Assembly: GCA_936943465.1 (NCBI GenBank)
Contig: CAKZJN010000463.1
Coordinates: forward strand, 1 to 7,342
Length of the DNA: 7,342 bases
Source: an uncultured Rhodoferax sp.
GTDB taxonomy: Bacteria > Pseudomonadota > Gammaproteobacteria > Burkholderiales > Burkholderiaceae_C
Reading direction: 5' to 3'
The notes below the pieces were generated by a model. It had not been told where the DNA came from and made no database searches. It was given only the letters and a program-made list of their open reading frames with translations. Positions within the stretch are counted from its first letter, which is position 1; each line of letters opens with the position of its first letter. This document shows positions 1 to 7,294 of this stretch, piece by piece. The position numbers and the translations under genes were made by a program.

Positions 1-2394
1 CGCGCCTTTGGCCTCAGCTCCACCGAGGGCAACCACGGCGAGGACGTCAAGGAGTACTACTTCTACCTCGACAGCACTCCCACCCACAGCTACATGAAGT
101 ACCTGTACAAGTACCCGCAGGGCGACTACCCGTACCAGCAACTGCTGGAAGAAAACGCGCGGCGGGCCGGGCAGGGGGCAGAGTTTGAGTTGCTGGACAC
201 CGGTATCTTTGACGAAGACCGGTACTTTGATGTGTTCGTGGAGGTGGCCAAGGCCGGGCCCAACGACCTGTGCATTCGCATTGAAGCCTTTAACCGCGGG
301 CCTGAGGCCGCCGAGTTGCACCTGCTGCCGCACCTGTGGTTTCGCAACATCTGGGCCTGGGGCAGCTCCAAGCTGCGCGAGCCCGTGATTCAGGCCGGTG
401 CGCAGGGCAAACAGTTTGTCTGCCTGCAAGCCGACGACACCGATGCCGACGGGCTGGACAACCTGCCGCAAGCCTACAAGCTGGGGCCGCGCTGGCTGTA
501 TGGCGATGCCGATGGTGTGCCGCTGTTTACCGATAACGAAACCAACAGCCAGCGTCTTTATGACGTACCGGCGGACGCCACGCCGCGCTTCACCAAAGAC
601 GCCTTTCACCGGCATGTAGTGGGTGGCGAAGCCAGCACCAACCCGGCCTTGAGCGGCACCAAGGCCTGCTTGCATTACCGGCGCAACGTGGCCGCCGGGG
701 GCTCGACCGTGGTAACGCTGCGCCTGACGGATCGGGCGCAACGCGCGCCGCTACAAGACATCGAAGCCACGGTGCGCACGCGCAAGCAGGAGGCCGATGC
801 GTTTTATGCCGGCATTCACCCTCCGGGTGCCAGTGAGGATGAAAAACGCATTCAGCGCCAGGCCTTTGCGGGAATGATGTGGACCAAGCAGAACTACATT
901 TTTGATGTGGACAAATGGCTGCAGGGCGACAACCCGCACAGCCCGCCACCTCCGCACCGCGGTGAGGTCCGTAACAAGCACTGGCGGCACCTCAACTCCA
1001 TGCGCGTGCTGTCCATGCCCGACAAATGGGAGTACCCGTGGTTTGCCGCCTGGGACCTGGCCTTTCACACGGTGGCGATTGCGCTGATTGACGCGCCGTT
1101 TGCCAAAGACCAGTTGCAGGTGATGCTGTTCGAGCAGTTTCAGCACCCCAACGGCCAGATTCCGGCCTACGAGTGGGAGTTTTCGGACCTGAACCCGCCG
1201 GTGCATGCCTGGGCGGTCTGGCGGGTTTACAACATGGACCGCATACGTTCCGGCAAACCAGACCGGGCCTTTCTGGAGCGCTGCTTTCACAAACTGCTGA
1301 TCAACTTTGCCTGGTGGATTAACAAGGTGGACAGCAGCGGCAACAACATTTTTGAGGGCGGCTTTCTGGGGCTGGACAACATTACGCTGTTTGACCGCTC
1401 CAAAAAGCTGCCGGGTGGCGCGGTGCTGGAGCAGTCCGACGCCACCGGCTGGATGGGCTTTTTTTGCCTGAACATGATGCGCATTGCCTTGGAACTGGCC
1501 AAAGAAAACAAGACCTACGAGGGGCTGGCCACCAAGTTCCTGCAGCACTTTGTGTATGTGGCCGCCGCCATGAAGCACATGGGCGGGCGCGACTACAACC
1601 TGTGGGACGAGCAGGACGGCTTTTTTTACGACGTGCTGCGCTACCCGGACGGGCACTTCGAGAAACTGCGGGTGCGCTCGCTGGTGGGCTTGATTCCGCT
1701 GTACGCGGTGGAGCGGCTGGAAACCGAATGGACCTCGCAGTTTCCGGAGTTCACCAGCAGCCTGAACTGGTTTCTGGCCAACCGGCCCGGGCTGGTCAAG
1801 CAGTGCGTCACCCGCATTCGGGGCGAGCGGGGCGACACGCTGGCGCTGTCTATCGTCAATCGCGAACAGTTACTGCGCATGCTGCAAACCCTGTGCGACC
1901 CGGAAGAGTTTTTGTCGGAGTTCGGCTTGCGCAGCCTGTCGCGCAGGCACCAGGCTGCGCCCTTTGTACTGGGCTCTAACCGGGTCAGCTACGAGCCGGG
2001 TGAGGCGGTTTCCAAAATCAAGGGCGGCAACTCCAATTGGCGTGGCCCGATCTGGTTCCCCACCGCCTTTCTCATGATTGAGTCATTGCGCAAACTGGCC
2101 AAGGCTTATGGAGACGATGTGTCGGTGCTGGACAGCGCCGGCCAGCGCTGGACGATTGGTGACATTGCACGCACCCACGCCGAACGCCTGATTGCCGTAT
2201 TTGCCCGTGACGCCCAAGGGTTGCGGCCCCAGAACGGTGCCATCGACAAGTTCCAGCACGACCCGCACTGGCGCGACTATCTGCATTTCCATGAGTACTT
2301 TCATGGCGAAACCGGCGTCGGCTTGGGCGCTGCGCACCAGACCGGTTGGACCGGGCTGATAGCGTCACTGATTGATGAGTGGCGGGGGCGTTGA
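1..2394 (+). CDS. GH63-related glucosidase (MGH1-like glycoside hydrolase), 5' end outside the window
   Basis: The reading frame is open from base 1, so the true start lies upstream; 797 residues are visible. Bacterial relatives are roughly 880-900 residues, so about 100 N-terminal residues are probably missing. The visible start (residues 11-30) contains the NHGEDVKEYYFYLD block typical of this family, followed by THSYMKYLYKYPQ. The (alpha/alpha)6-barrel part carries WEYPWFAAWDLAFH, whose Asp (codon 1054-1056, visible residue 352) matches the general acid of GH63 enzymes. HEYFHGETGVGLGA near the C-terminus has a Glu (codon 2308-2310, residue 770) matching the general base. GH63 and MGH enzymes hydrolyse alpha-glucosidic or mannosylglycerate-type bonds by inversion; the substrate here cannot be read from sequence. 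There is no frameshift or internal stop. The 3' neighbour is convergent, so this gene does not share an operon with anything downstream. Family assignment is confident; substrate is unknown. Confidence 0.9.
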   Translation, partial: RAFGLSSTEGNHGEDVKEYYFYLDSTPTHSYMKYLYKYPQGDYPYQQLLEENARRAGQGAEFELLDTGIFDEDRYFDVFVEVAKAGPNDLCIRIEAFNRGPEAAELHLLPHLWFRNIWAWGSSKLREPVIQAGAQGKQFVCLQADDTDADGLDNLPQAYKLGPRWLYGDADGVPLFTDNETNSQRLYDVPADATPRFTKDAFHRHVVGGEASTNPALSGTKACLHYRRNVAAGGSTVVTLRLTDRAQRAPLQDIEATVRTRKQEADAFYAGIHPPGASEDEKRIQRQAFAGMMWTKQNYIFDVDKWLQGDNPHSPPPPHRGEVRNKHWRHLNSMRVLSMPDKWEYPWFAAWDLAFHTVAIALIDAPFAKDQLQVMLFEQFQHPNGQIPAYEWEFSDLNPPVHAWAVWRVYNMDRIRSGKPDRAFLERCFHKLLINFAWWINKVDSSGNNIFEGGFLGLDNITLFDRSKKLPGGAVLEQSDATGWMGFFCLNMMRIALELAKENKTYEGLATKFLQHFVYVAAAMKHMGGRDYNLWDEQDGFFYDVLRYPDGHFEKLRVRSLVGLIPLYAVERLETEWTSQFPEFTSSLNWFLANRPGLVKQCVTRIRGERGDTLALSIVNREQLLRMLQTLCDPEEFLSEFGLRSLSRRHQAAPFVLGSNRVSYEPGEAVSKIKGGNSNWRGPIWFPTAFLMIESLRKLAKAYGDDVSVLDSAGQRWTIGDIARTHAERLIAVFARDAQGLRPQNGAIDKFQHDPHWRDYLHFHEYFHGETGVGLGAAHQTGWTGLIASLIDEWRGR

Positions 2395-2443
2395 AGGATG
2401 AGGCGCTTGGTGGGACGACTTGTGAAGCAGGGCCTGCTGTGGC

Positions 2444-2716
2444 TTAAGCGTAGGCGTAGTCGCCACTGTCTACAGACCACAAGCTGTCTGCCTGCCGTGC
2501 GAAATGCGGAAAGTGGTCGTTGTGGGCATGCCGCATAGCAAGGAGCGCCGCGATCACGGCACCGGGGAGCGCTTCCGGCGTAGCACCGTCATCCTCGTGC
2601 AAAAGTTCTTGCACCACTTCACTGAACTCCGCGTGCCCCCAAAACAGCCTTAGTTTCTTGGCGATCTCTGGGTAGGAATTCCGGATGATTTCAAAACTTT
2701 GGTTCACCGCACTCAT
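2444..2716 (-). CDS. Small protein of unknown function (90 aa)
   Basis: I do not recognise this protein. It reads from ATG at 2716-2714 to TAA at 2446-2444. A GGAG Shine-Dalgarno sequence (complement of 2726-2729) lies 9 nt before the ATG, which supports both the gene and this start. The product is acidic and probably mostly helical and soluble. It has no signal peptide, no membrane segment, and one tryptophan-containing segment (LFWGHAEF, residues 24-31). A His-rich stretch, MRHAHNDHFPHFAR (residues 61-74), could bind metal, but there is no recognisable zinc motif. The layout (a short YPE..., a WG..EF... helix, a central loop, then a helix ending in FPHF) resembles small conserved betaproteobacterial hypothetical proteins, but I cannot name a family. 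It is convergent with the glucosidase (49-nt gap) and divergent from gap (232-bp gap), so it is probably transcribed alone. The good ribosome binding site and full-length frame make it likely real. Confidence 0.7.
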   Translation of the reverse strand: MSAVNQSFEIIRNSYPEIAKKLRLFWGHAEFSEVVQELLHEDDGATPEALPGAVIAALLAMRHAHNDHFPHFARQADSLWSVDSGDYAYA

Positions 2717-2772
2717 GGCCTAGCGCTCCGACGTATGTGAATGGCTGCACCGGGAAAAGTGCATCACCCCCT

Positions 2773-2800
2773 ATTCTTGTTCGTTTTTAGCAAATATCAA
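2773..2800 (-). promoter_or_regulatory. Candidate sigma-70 promoter for the 90-aa gene
   Basis: Read on the minus strand, TTGATA (complement of 2795-2800) is a 5/6 match to the -35 box. AAGAAT (complement of 2773-2778) is a 4/6 match to the -10 box. The spacer is 16 bp. Transcription would begin about 50 nt before the ATG at 2716. The stretch is AT-rich against a GC-rich background. The match is by eye only and is not strong. Confidence 0.3.
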
Positions 2801-2801
2801 A

Positions 2802-2839
2802 CAAGCCGAAAAAGTGAAACGGAGGTTTCAATTGGCTTG
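2802..2839. promoter_or_regulatory. Dyad / hairpin element in the gap leader region
   Basis: A nested inverted repeat lies here. The outer arms CAAGCCGA (2802-2809) and TTGGCTTG (2832-2839) pair over 8 bp with one G-T wobble. The inner arms TGAAAC (2815-2820) and GTTTCA (2825-2830) pair perfectly around a GGAG loop (2821-2824). There is no T-run after it on the plus strand, so it is not a standard terminator. It could be an RNA hairpin in the gap leader, or an operator: the inner TGAAAC...GTTTCA half-sites resemble those bound by some sugar-metabolism regulators such as Cra, although the 4-bp centre does not fit Cra spacing. It also sits just upstream of the candidate -35 of the small minus-strand gene. 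The symmetry is seen directly; the role is inferred. Confidence 0.45.
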
Positions 2840-2903
2840 CACCCATGGTCTGCATTGGGCAGGGGGCTGTTTTGCAAGGCTCGCGCCAGCATTCCGTTCG
2901 ACA

Positions 2904-2929
2904 ATACCGAGTTACATACCGGTTACATA
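2904..2929 (+). repeat. Tandem direct repeat GTTACATA, 11-bp period, upstream of gap
   Basis: GTTACATA occurs at 2911-2918 and again at 2922-2929, giving an 11-bp period (about one helical turn). The similarity extends leftwards as ATACCGAGTTACAT (2904-2917) and ATACCGGTTACAT (2916-2928), which differ by one inserted A. The second copy ends 5 nt before the GAGGTG ribosome binding site of gap. Direct repeats with an 11-bp period are the usual layout of OmpR/PhoB-family response-regulator sites, but the half-site is not one I can assign. It could also be a slippage duplication with no function. Confidence 0.5.
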
Positions 2930-2934
2930 TCAAC

Positions 2935-2940
2935 GAGGTG
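2935..2940 (+). promoter_or_regulatory. Ribosome binding site of gap
   Basis: GAGGTG lies 8 nt before the ATG at 2949. It decides the start codon: the frame stays open further upstream to a GTG at 2814, but the 45 extra residues do not look like family sequence. The alignable N-terminus of long-form GAPDH begins soon after 2949. Confidence 0.75.
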
Positions 2941-2948
2941 GTGAAAGC

Positions 2949-4394
2949 ATGAGCAACGTACACGAAGATCAACTACTCCAGGCCTATATCCAGCGCCAGG
3001 AACTGGCCGAACAGATGCTGCCGATGATCGGCAGGCTGTATCGCAACAACGGCATCCTGATGCGTATCTACGGACGCGCCATCAACAACGTGACCACCGT
3101 CGACATCCTCAAGACGCACCGTTTTGCGCGCCAGTACACGGGCGAAGAGCTCTCCATTCAGCACAGCTTCCAGTTGGTGGAAGCCATGGAAGCCCTGCAA
3201 CTGGCTCCGGCAAAACTGGACCTGGGACGCCTGACCAACCAATGGCGCGCTGAAGGCAATGGCGTTTCAGCCGCTGATTTCCTGCGCAAGGAACTGGCTC
3301 CCATCGTGGGCCAACCCGAGACGCTGCTGAAAGAGCCGCGCGACATCGTGCTGTACGGCTTTGGTCGCATTGGCCGCCTGCTGGCACGCCTGCTGATCGA
3401 GCGCACCGGCAAGGGCAACAAAATGCGCCTGCGCGCCATTGTGGTTCGCAAGGGCAAGGGCAACGACCTGGAAAAACGCGCGGCCCTGCTGCGCCGTGAC
3501 TCCGTGCACGGCCCATTCAATGGCTCCATCGTGGTGGACAACGAGAACTGCGGCATCGTTGCCAATGGCGTGTTCATCAAGGTGATTTACGGTGACGGTC
3601 CGGACAAGATCGACTACACCTCCATGGGCATCAACAATGCCATCGTGATCGACAACACCGGTTCCTGGCGTGATGAAGCCGGCCTGTCGCTGCACCTGCA
3701 AAGCCCGGGCGTGTCCCGCGTTCTGCTGACCGCGCCTGGAAAGGGCTCGCTGAAGAACATCGTGTACGGCATCAATAGCGGCGACGTGGCCGATGACGAC
3801 AAGATCGTGACCGCTGCCAGCTGCACCACCAATGCCATCGTGCCGGTGCTCAAGGCGATCAGCGACAAGTTTGGCGTCGAACACGGCCACGTGGAAACCG
3901 TGCACTCCTTCACCAACGACCAGAACCTGATCGACAACTACCACAAGGCCGAGCGCCGCGGCCGCAGCGCGCCGCTCAACATGGTGATTACCGAGACCGG
4001 TGCCGCCAAGGCGGTGGCCAAGGCACTGCCCGAGCTGGCCGGCAAACTCACTGGCAATGCCATCCGCGTGCCCACCCCCAACGTGAGCATGGCCATCTTG
4101 AACCTGACGCTGGGTGCCGAGACCACCAAGGAAGAGCTCAACGCCTACATGCGCGGCTGTGCTCTGAGCCCTGAGTTCCAGGAGCAGATTGACTACAGCA
4201 ACTCAACCGAAATCGTTTCCAGCGACCTGGTGGGCTCGCGCCACGCCGGCGTGGTGGATGCGCCTGCCACGATTGCCAACGGCCGCAACGTGGTGCTGTA
4301 TGTCTGGTACGACAACGAGTTTGGTTACAGCTGCCAAGTGGTGCGTCTGGCGCAGCAAATGGCCGGCATTCAGTTCGCATCGTTCCCGGCTTAA
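2949..4394 (+). CDS. gapB: Glyceraldehyde-3-phosphate dehydrogenase, long GapB-type form (481 aa)
   Basis: This enzyme interconverts glyceraldehyde-3-phosphate and 1,3-bisphosphoglycerate in cytosolic glycolysis/gluconeogenesis. It closely resembles the roughly 480-residue form of pseudomonads (GapB type), not the roughly 335-residue GapA. A helical N-terminal extension of about 130 residues (with MLPMIGRLYRNN at 23-34) precedes the Rossmann motif YGFGRIGR (136-143). The catalytic motif is SCTTNAIVPVL with nucleophile Cys292, and the activating His319 lies in TVHSFTND. Other family blocks are RRDSVHGPF (182-190), RRGRSAPLNMV, RVPTPNVSM and WYDNEFGYSCQVVR near the C-terminus. After the second beta strand the sequence reads VVRKGKGND, so the acidic residue that fixes NAD in classical GapA (AINDL) appears replaced by Arg167-Lys168, which is compatible with NADP use; that is inference. 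The N-terminal extension's role is unknown. The gene has its own intergenic leader and terminator, so it appears monocistronic. Codon choice is strongly biased to C-ending codons, as in highly expressed genes. Confidence 0.96.
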   Translation: MSNVHEDQLLQAYIQRQELAEQMLPMIGRLYRNNGILMRIYGRAINNVTTVDILKTHRFARQYTGEELSIQHSFQLVEAMEALQLAPAKLDLGRLTNQWRAEGNGVSAADFLRKELAPIVGQPETLLKEPRDIVLYGFGRIGRLLARLLIERTGKGNKMRLRAIVVRKGKGNDLEKRAALLRRDSVHGPFNGSIVVDNENCGIVANGVFIKVIYGDGPDKIDYTSMGINNAIVIDNTGSWRDEAGLSLHLQSPGVSRVLLTAPGKGSLKNIVYGINSGDVADDDKIVTAASCTTNAIVPVLKAISDKFGVEHGHVETVHSFTNDQNLIDNYHKAERRGRSAPLNMVITETGAAKAVAKALPELAGKLTGNAIRVPTPNVSMAILNLTLGAETTKEELNAYMRGCALSPEFQEQIDYSNSTEIVSSDLVGSRHAGVVDAPATIANGRNVVLYVWYDNEFGYSCQVVRLAQQMAGIQFASFPA

Positions 4395-4414
4395 AGCATT
4401 TCTTTAACCGGTCG

Positions 4415-4452
4415 ATAGGCTGCCGTGCTGACGCTCGGCAGCCTATTTTTTT
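4415..4452 (+). terminator. Intrinsic terminator of gap
   Basis: A perfect 11-bp stem, ATAGGCTGCCG (4415-4425) pairing with CGGCAGCCTAT (4436-4446), encloses a 10-nt loop and runs into seven Ts (4446-4452). It begins 20 nt after the gap stop codon. On the minus strand the hairpin also lies at the end of the acyltransferase gene but is not followed by a T-run there, so it is a strong terminator only for gap. Confidence 0.93.
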
Positions 4453-5336
4453 AGCAGCGCGCCAATCTGCGCATCCTTGTCCTGCCAGAGCTGCTGGGCC
4501 CAGGCTGAAAAAGCTTCGCGCAGTGCCGGGTCGGTGCTGTAGTCACCGGCCAGTAAATGCGCCGGAATCGGCAGGCTGCGCACCCGCACGATCACGCGCC
4601 GCATATTGCCGCACAGGAAGCTGGAAAAGTGCGGAATGCCATCGGGGTAGACGATGGTCACATCCAGAATCGCCTGAAACTTGTTGCCCATGGCGTTGAT
4701 CGCCAGTGCCACGCCGCCGGCTTTGGGTTTGAGCAGGTGCCGGTAGGGCGATTGCTGGCGCGCGTGTTTGGCGGGCGTAAAGCGCGTGCCTTCCATGAAG
4801 TTGGTGACGCTGGTGGGAATCAGGGTGAACTTGGCGCAGGCGCGGCGCGTCGCCTCCTGGTCCTTGGCGCGCATGTCGGGATGCTTTTTGAGATAAGCCT
4901 CGCTGTGGCGGCGCATAAACGGGAAGTCCAGCGCCCACCAAGCCAGTCCCATGACCGGCACCCAGATCAGTTGCTGCTTGATAAAGAACTTGAGCAGGGG
5001 GATGCGGCGGTTCAGCAGGTGCTGCAGTACAAATATATCGGCGGCGCATTGGTGGTTGGCGTTCACCAGATACCACTGGTCGGGTGCCAGCCCCTCCATG
5101 CCCTGCACATCCCATTCGGTGCGCTGGGTCAGCGCCATCCAGCCGCTGTTGCAGGCAATCCAGGCTTCGGCAATGCCGACGCAGACGGGGTCGAGCGCCA
5201 GCCGCACCGCGCGCAGGGGCAACACCAGCTTGAAGGCGGCACACACCAGCAGCAGCGGAACCCAGAACAGGATGTTGGCGATCAACAGCGCGGTGGCAAT
5301 GAGCCCCCGCAGCGGTGCCGGCAGCCAGAACAGCAT
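4443..5336 (-). CDS. yihG: YihG-type 1-acylglycerol-3-phosphate acyltransferase (LPLAT/PlsC family)
   Basis: This is a membrane-bound acyltransferase expected to move an acyl chain onto lysophosphatidic acid at the cytoplasmic face of the inner membrane. The 297-residue length fits YihG. A hydrophobic segment at about 11-38 is a membrane anchor. The catalytic HX4D motif is NHQCAAD (His95, Asp100), the glycerol-phosphate binding motif is EGTRF (182-186), and LLKPKAGG (201-208) and VTIVYPD (226-232) are the later PlsC blocks. FIKQQLIWVPVMGLAWWALD followed by FPFMRRHS tracks the E. coli YihG sequence as I recall it, which separates it from PlsC proper. The ATG at 5336-5334 is the only likely start: an in-frame TGA lies four codons upstream. 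It is 4 nt after the stop of the ABC ATPase and has no well-spaced Shine-Dalgarno, so it is probably translated by coupling. The final LysLys-stop is encoded by the T-run and stem of the gap terminator. Enzyme family is confident; acyl preference is unknown. Confidence 0.9.
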   Translation of the reverse strand: MLFWLPAPLRGLIATALLIANILFWVPLLLVCAAFKLVLPLRAVRLALDPVCVGIAEAWIACNSGWMALTQRTEWDVQGMEGLAPDQWYLVNANHQCAADIFVLQHLLNRRIPLLKFFIKQQLIWVPVMGLAWWALDFPFMRRHSEAYLKKHPDMRAKDQEATRRACAKFTLIPTSVTNFMEGTRFTPAKHARQQSPYRHLLKPKAGGVALAINAMGNKFQAILDVTIVYPDGIPHFSSFLCGNMRRVIVRVRSLPIPAHLLAGDYSTDPALREAFSAWAQQLWQDKDAQIGALLKK

Positions 5337-5340
5337 GGCC

Positions 5341-6120
<780 letters not shown>

Positions 6121-6158
6121 GGTCGGGCGGCTCGGTTGAAAAGGTGCAAGCTGGTGCG

Positions 6159-7289
6159 TTAGTCGCCCAGCAGGGGGCCGGTTCTAAAGGCATGGGCGCC
6201 GGCAATCTTGCCCAGCTCACAGCCGGCGGTGACGTAGCGGTCGCGAATGCGGGCGTAAAACACGCCATCCACACCGGCGCGCACCGACTGGACGGTGCCT
6301 TCGATGGGGTTGATCACTTCGGCCACCAGATCGCCAGTACGCAGCGTGCTGCCGGGCTCCACGGCAAAGGTCACCACGCCGGGAGCGGCTGCGCGCAGGG
6401 TTTCCGACCCGGCCAGCGGCGTGGGCTGGCACAGCGGTGCGGGCACGGCGGGCTGGTTGCCGGTTTGCAGCACACCGATGTGTTCCAGAAATCCAAAAAT
6501 GGCGCGCGCGTCTTGCTGGGCATAGGCGTGCGTGACGTCGAGCTCACCCCGCAATTCAATGGTGGTGGTGCAGCAACCCTGGGGAAGCGGGTGCGTTATG
6601 CCTTGCGCCTTGAGCGCCTCGGCCAGACGCCACCAGACGCCGGACAGGCATTCGTCAATCGGCCCGCCACCGGAATCCTTGGCCAGCAAAATCGCCCGGC
6701 TGCCCATGAAATGCGCAATCGGGGCCAGCGTGGGCCAGCAACTTTCCTCGCAGTAAAAGTGCATCACACCTTCGCAGTCGCAGTGCAGGTCGAGCACGAT
6801 GTCGGCATCAAAGGCCAGACTGAGCAGCGTCTTGCGCAGGCTTTGCAACTCGGTTTGCGGTGCCCAGGCAGCCAGGTAGTCGGCCATGGCCTGGCGTACC
6901 AGCGCCACGTTGGCAGCGCCATCGGGCCCCATCTTGTCCTGCACCACCGGCAACACGGCCTTGGCAAAGTCGGGGTAGTGGCGGTTGAAGTTCTCGGACG
7001 TGTCCAACTCAAAGCGGCCCATGGGTTTGTGGTCCACGCGCTGGGCCAGTCCGATGGGGTTGCTCACCGGCACCAGCACAATTTCGCCCGCCACCTGACC
7101 CGCTGCCTCGGCTGCTTCGAGCAGCGGGCGCAGGTGAAAACTTGCCAGCATGCCCGGCAGCTCCTCGGCATGCAGGCTGGCCTGGATGTAAATCTTCTTG
7201 CCGGAACCGGCTGTGCCGAAGTGAAAACTGGTGAGGGTTTTGTGGCTGCCCAGGCTGGGCGACAACAAGGCGTGGTCTATGCGTTGCAT
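6159..7289 (-). CDS. Succinylglutamate desuccinylase/aspartoacylase-family zinc hydrolase (M14 fold)
   Basis: This is a probable cytosolic zinc amidohydrolase that removes an acyl group from an N-acyl amino acid or similar amide. In this fold zinc is held by an HxxE pair plus a later His: here SLHAEELPG gives His40 and Glu43, and IVLDLHCD gives His169. TTIELRGE carries Glu245 at the position of the catalytic glutamate. SNPIGLAQRV (76-85) and SENFNRHYPDF (98-108, with Asn and Arg matching the substrate-carboxylate binding segment) are also family-like. Residues from about 297 to 365 form an extra glycine-rich beta domain (APGVVTFAVEPGSTLRTGD, DGVFYARIRDR) that looks like a lipoyl-type barrel-sandwich hybrid and is absent from short AstE. 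There is no signal peptide. The ATG at 7289 lies 5 nt after the stop of the upstream gene, without a good Shine-Dalgarno, suggesting coupling. It is neither AstE nor DoeB by overall sequence; the substrate is unknown. Confidence 0.85.
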   Translation of the reverse strand: MQRIDHALLSPSLGSHKTLTSFHFGTAGSGKKIYIQASLHAEELPGMLASFHLRPLLEAAEAAGQVAGEIVLVPVSNPIGLAQRVDHKPMGRFELDTSENFNRHYPDFAKAVLPVVQDKMGPDGAANVALVRQAMADYLAAWAPQTELQSLRKTLLSLAFDADIVLDLHCDCEGVMHFYCEESCWPTLAPIAHFMGSRAILLAKDSGGGPIDECLSGVWWRLAEALKAQGITHPLPQGCCTTTIELRGELDVTHAYAQQDARAIFGFLEHIGVLQTGNQPAVPAPLCQPTPLAGSETLRAAAPGVVTFAVEPGSTLRTGDLVAEVINPIEGTVQSVRAGVDGVFYARIRDRYVTAGCELGKIAGAHAFRTGPLLGD

Positions 7290-7294
7290 GGCAA

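Noticed and set aside
751..1656. 301-codon minus-strand frame inside the glucosidase gene
   Set aside because: It is antisense to the conserved barrel region, rich in Val/His/Gln from complementing biased codons, and has no recognisable family.
2426..2438. Small hairpin AGCAG-GGC-CTGCT between the glucosidase and the 90-aa gene
   Set aside because: Only 5 bp of stem with a 3-nt loop and no T-run on either strand; too weak to call a terminator. No terminator is visible for either convergent gene in this 49-nt gap.
2815..2830. Cra (FruR) operator at TGAAAC-GGAG-GTTTCA
   Set aside because: Cra half-sites abut directly; the 4-bp insertion breaks the required spacing. Kept only as a generic dyad.
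2872..2905. TTGCAA (2872-2877) and GACAAT (2900-2905) as a gap promoter
   Set aside because: The spacer would be 22 bp, too long for sigma-70, and the -10 match is only 4/6. No gap promoter is called.
2814..2948. Upstream extension of gap to GTG 2814, or to TTG 2832 which has GGAGG 6 nt before it
   Set aside because: The extra 39-45 residues (with THGLHWAGGCFARL) do not resemble the family, while ATG 2949 has a good GAGGTG site and gives the usual length. The well-placed GGAGG before TTG 2832 is notable but falls in the hairpin loop and is probably chance.
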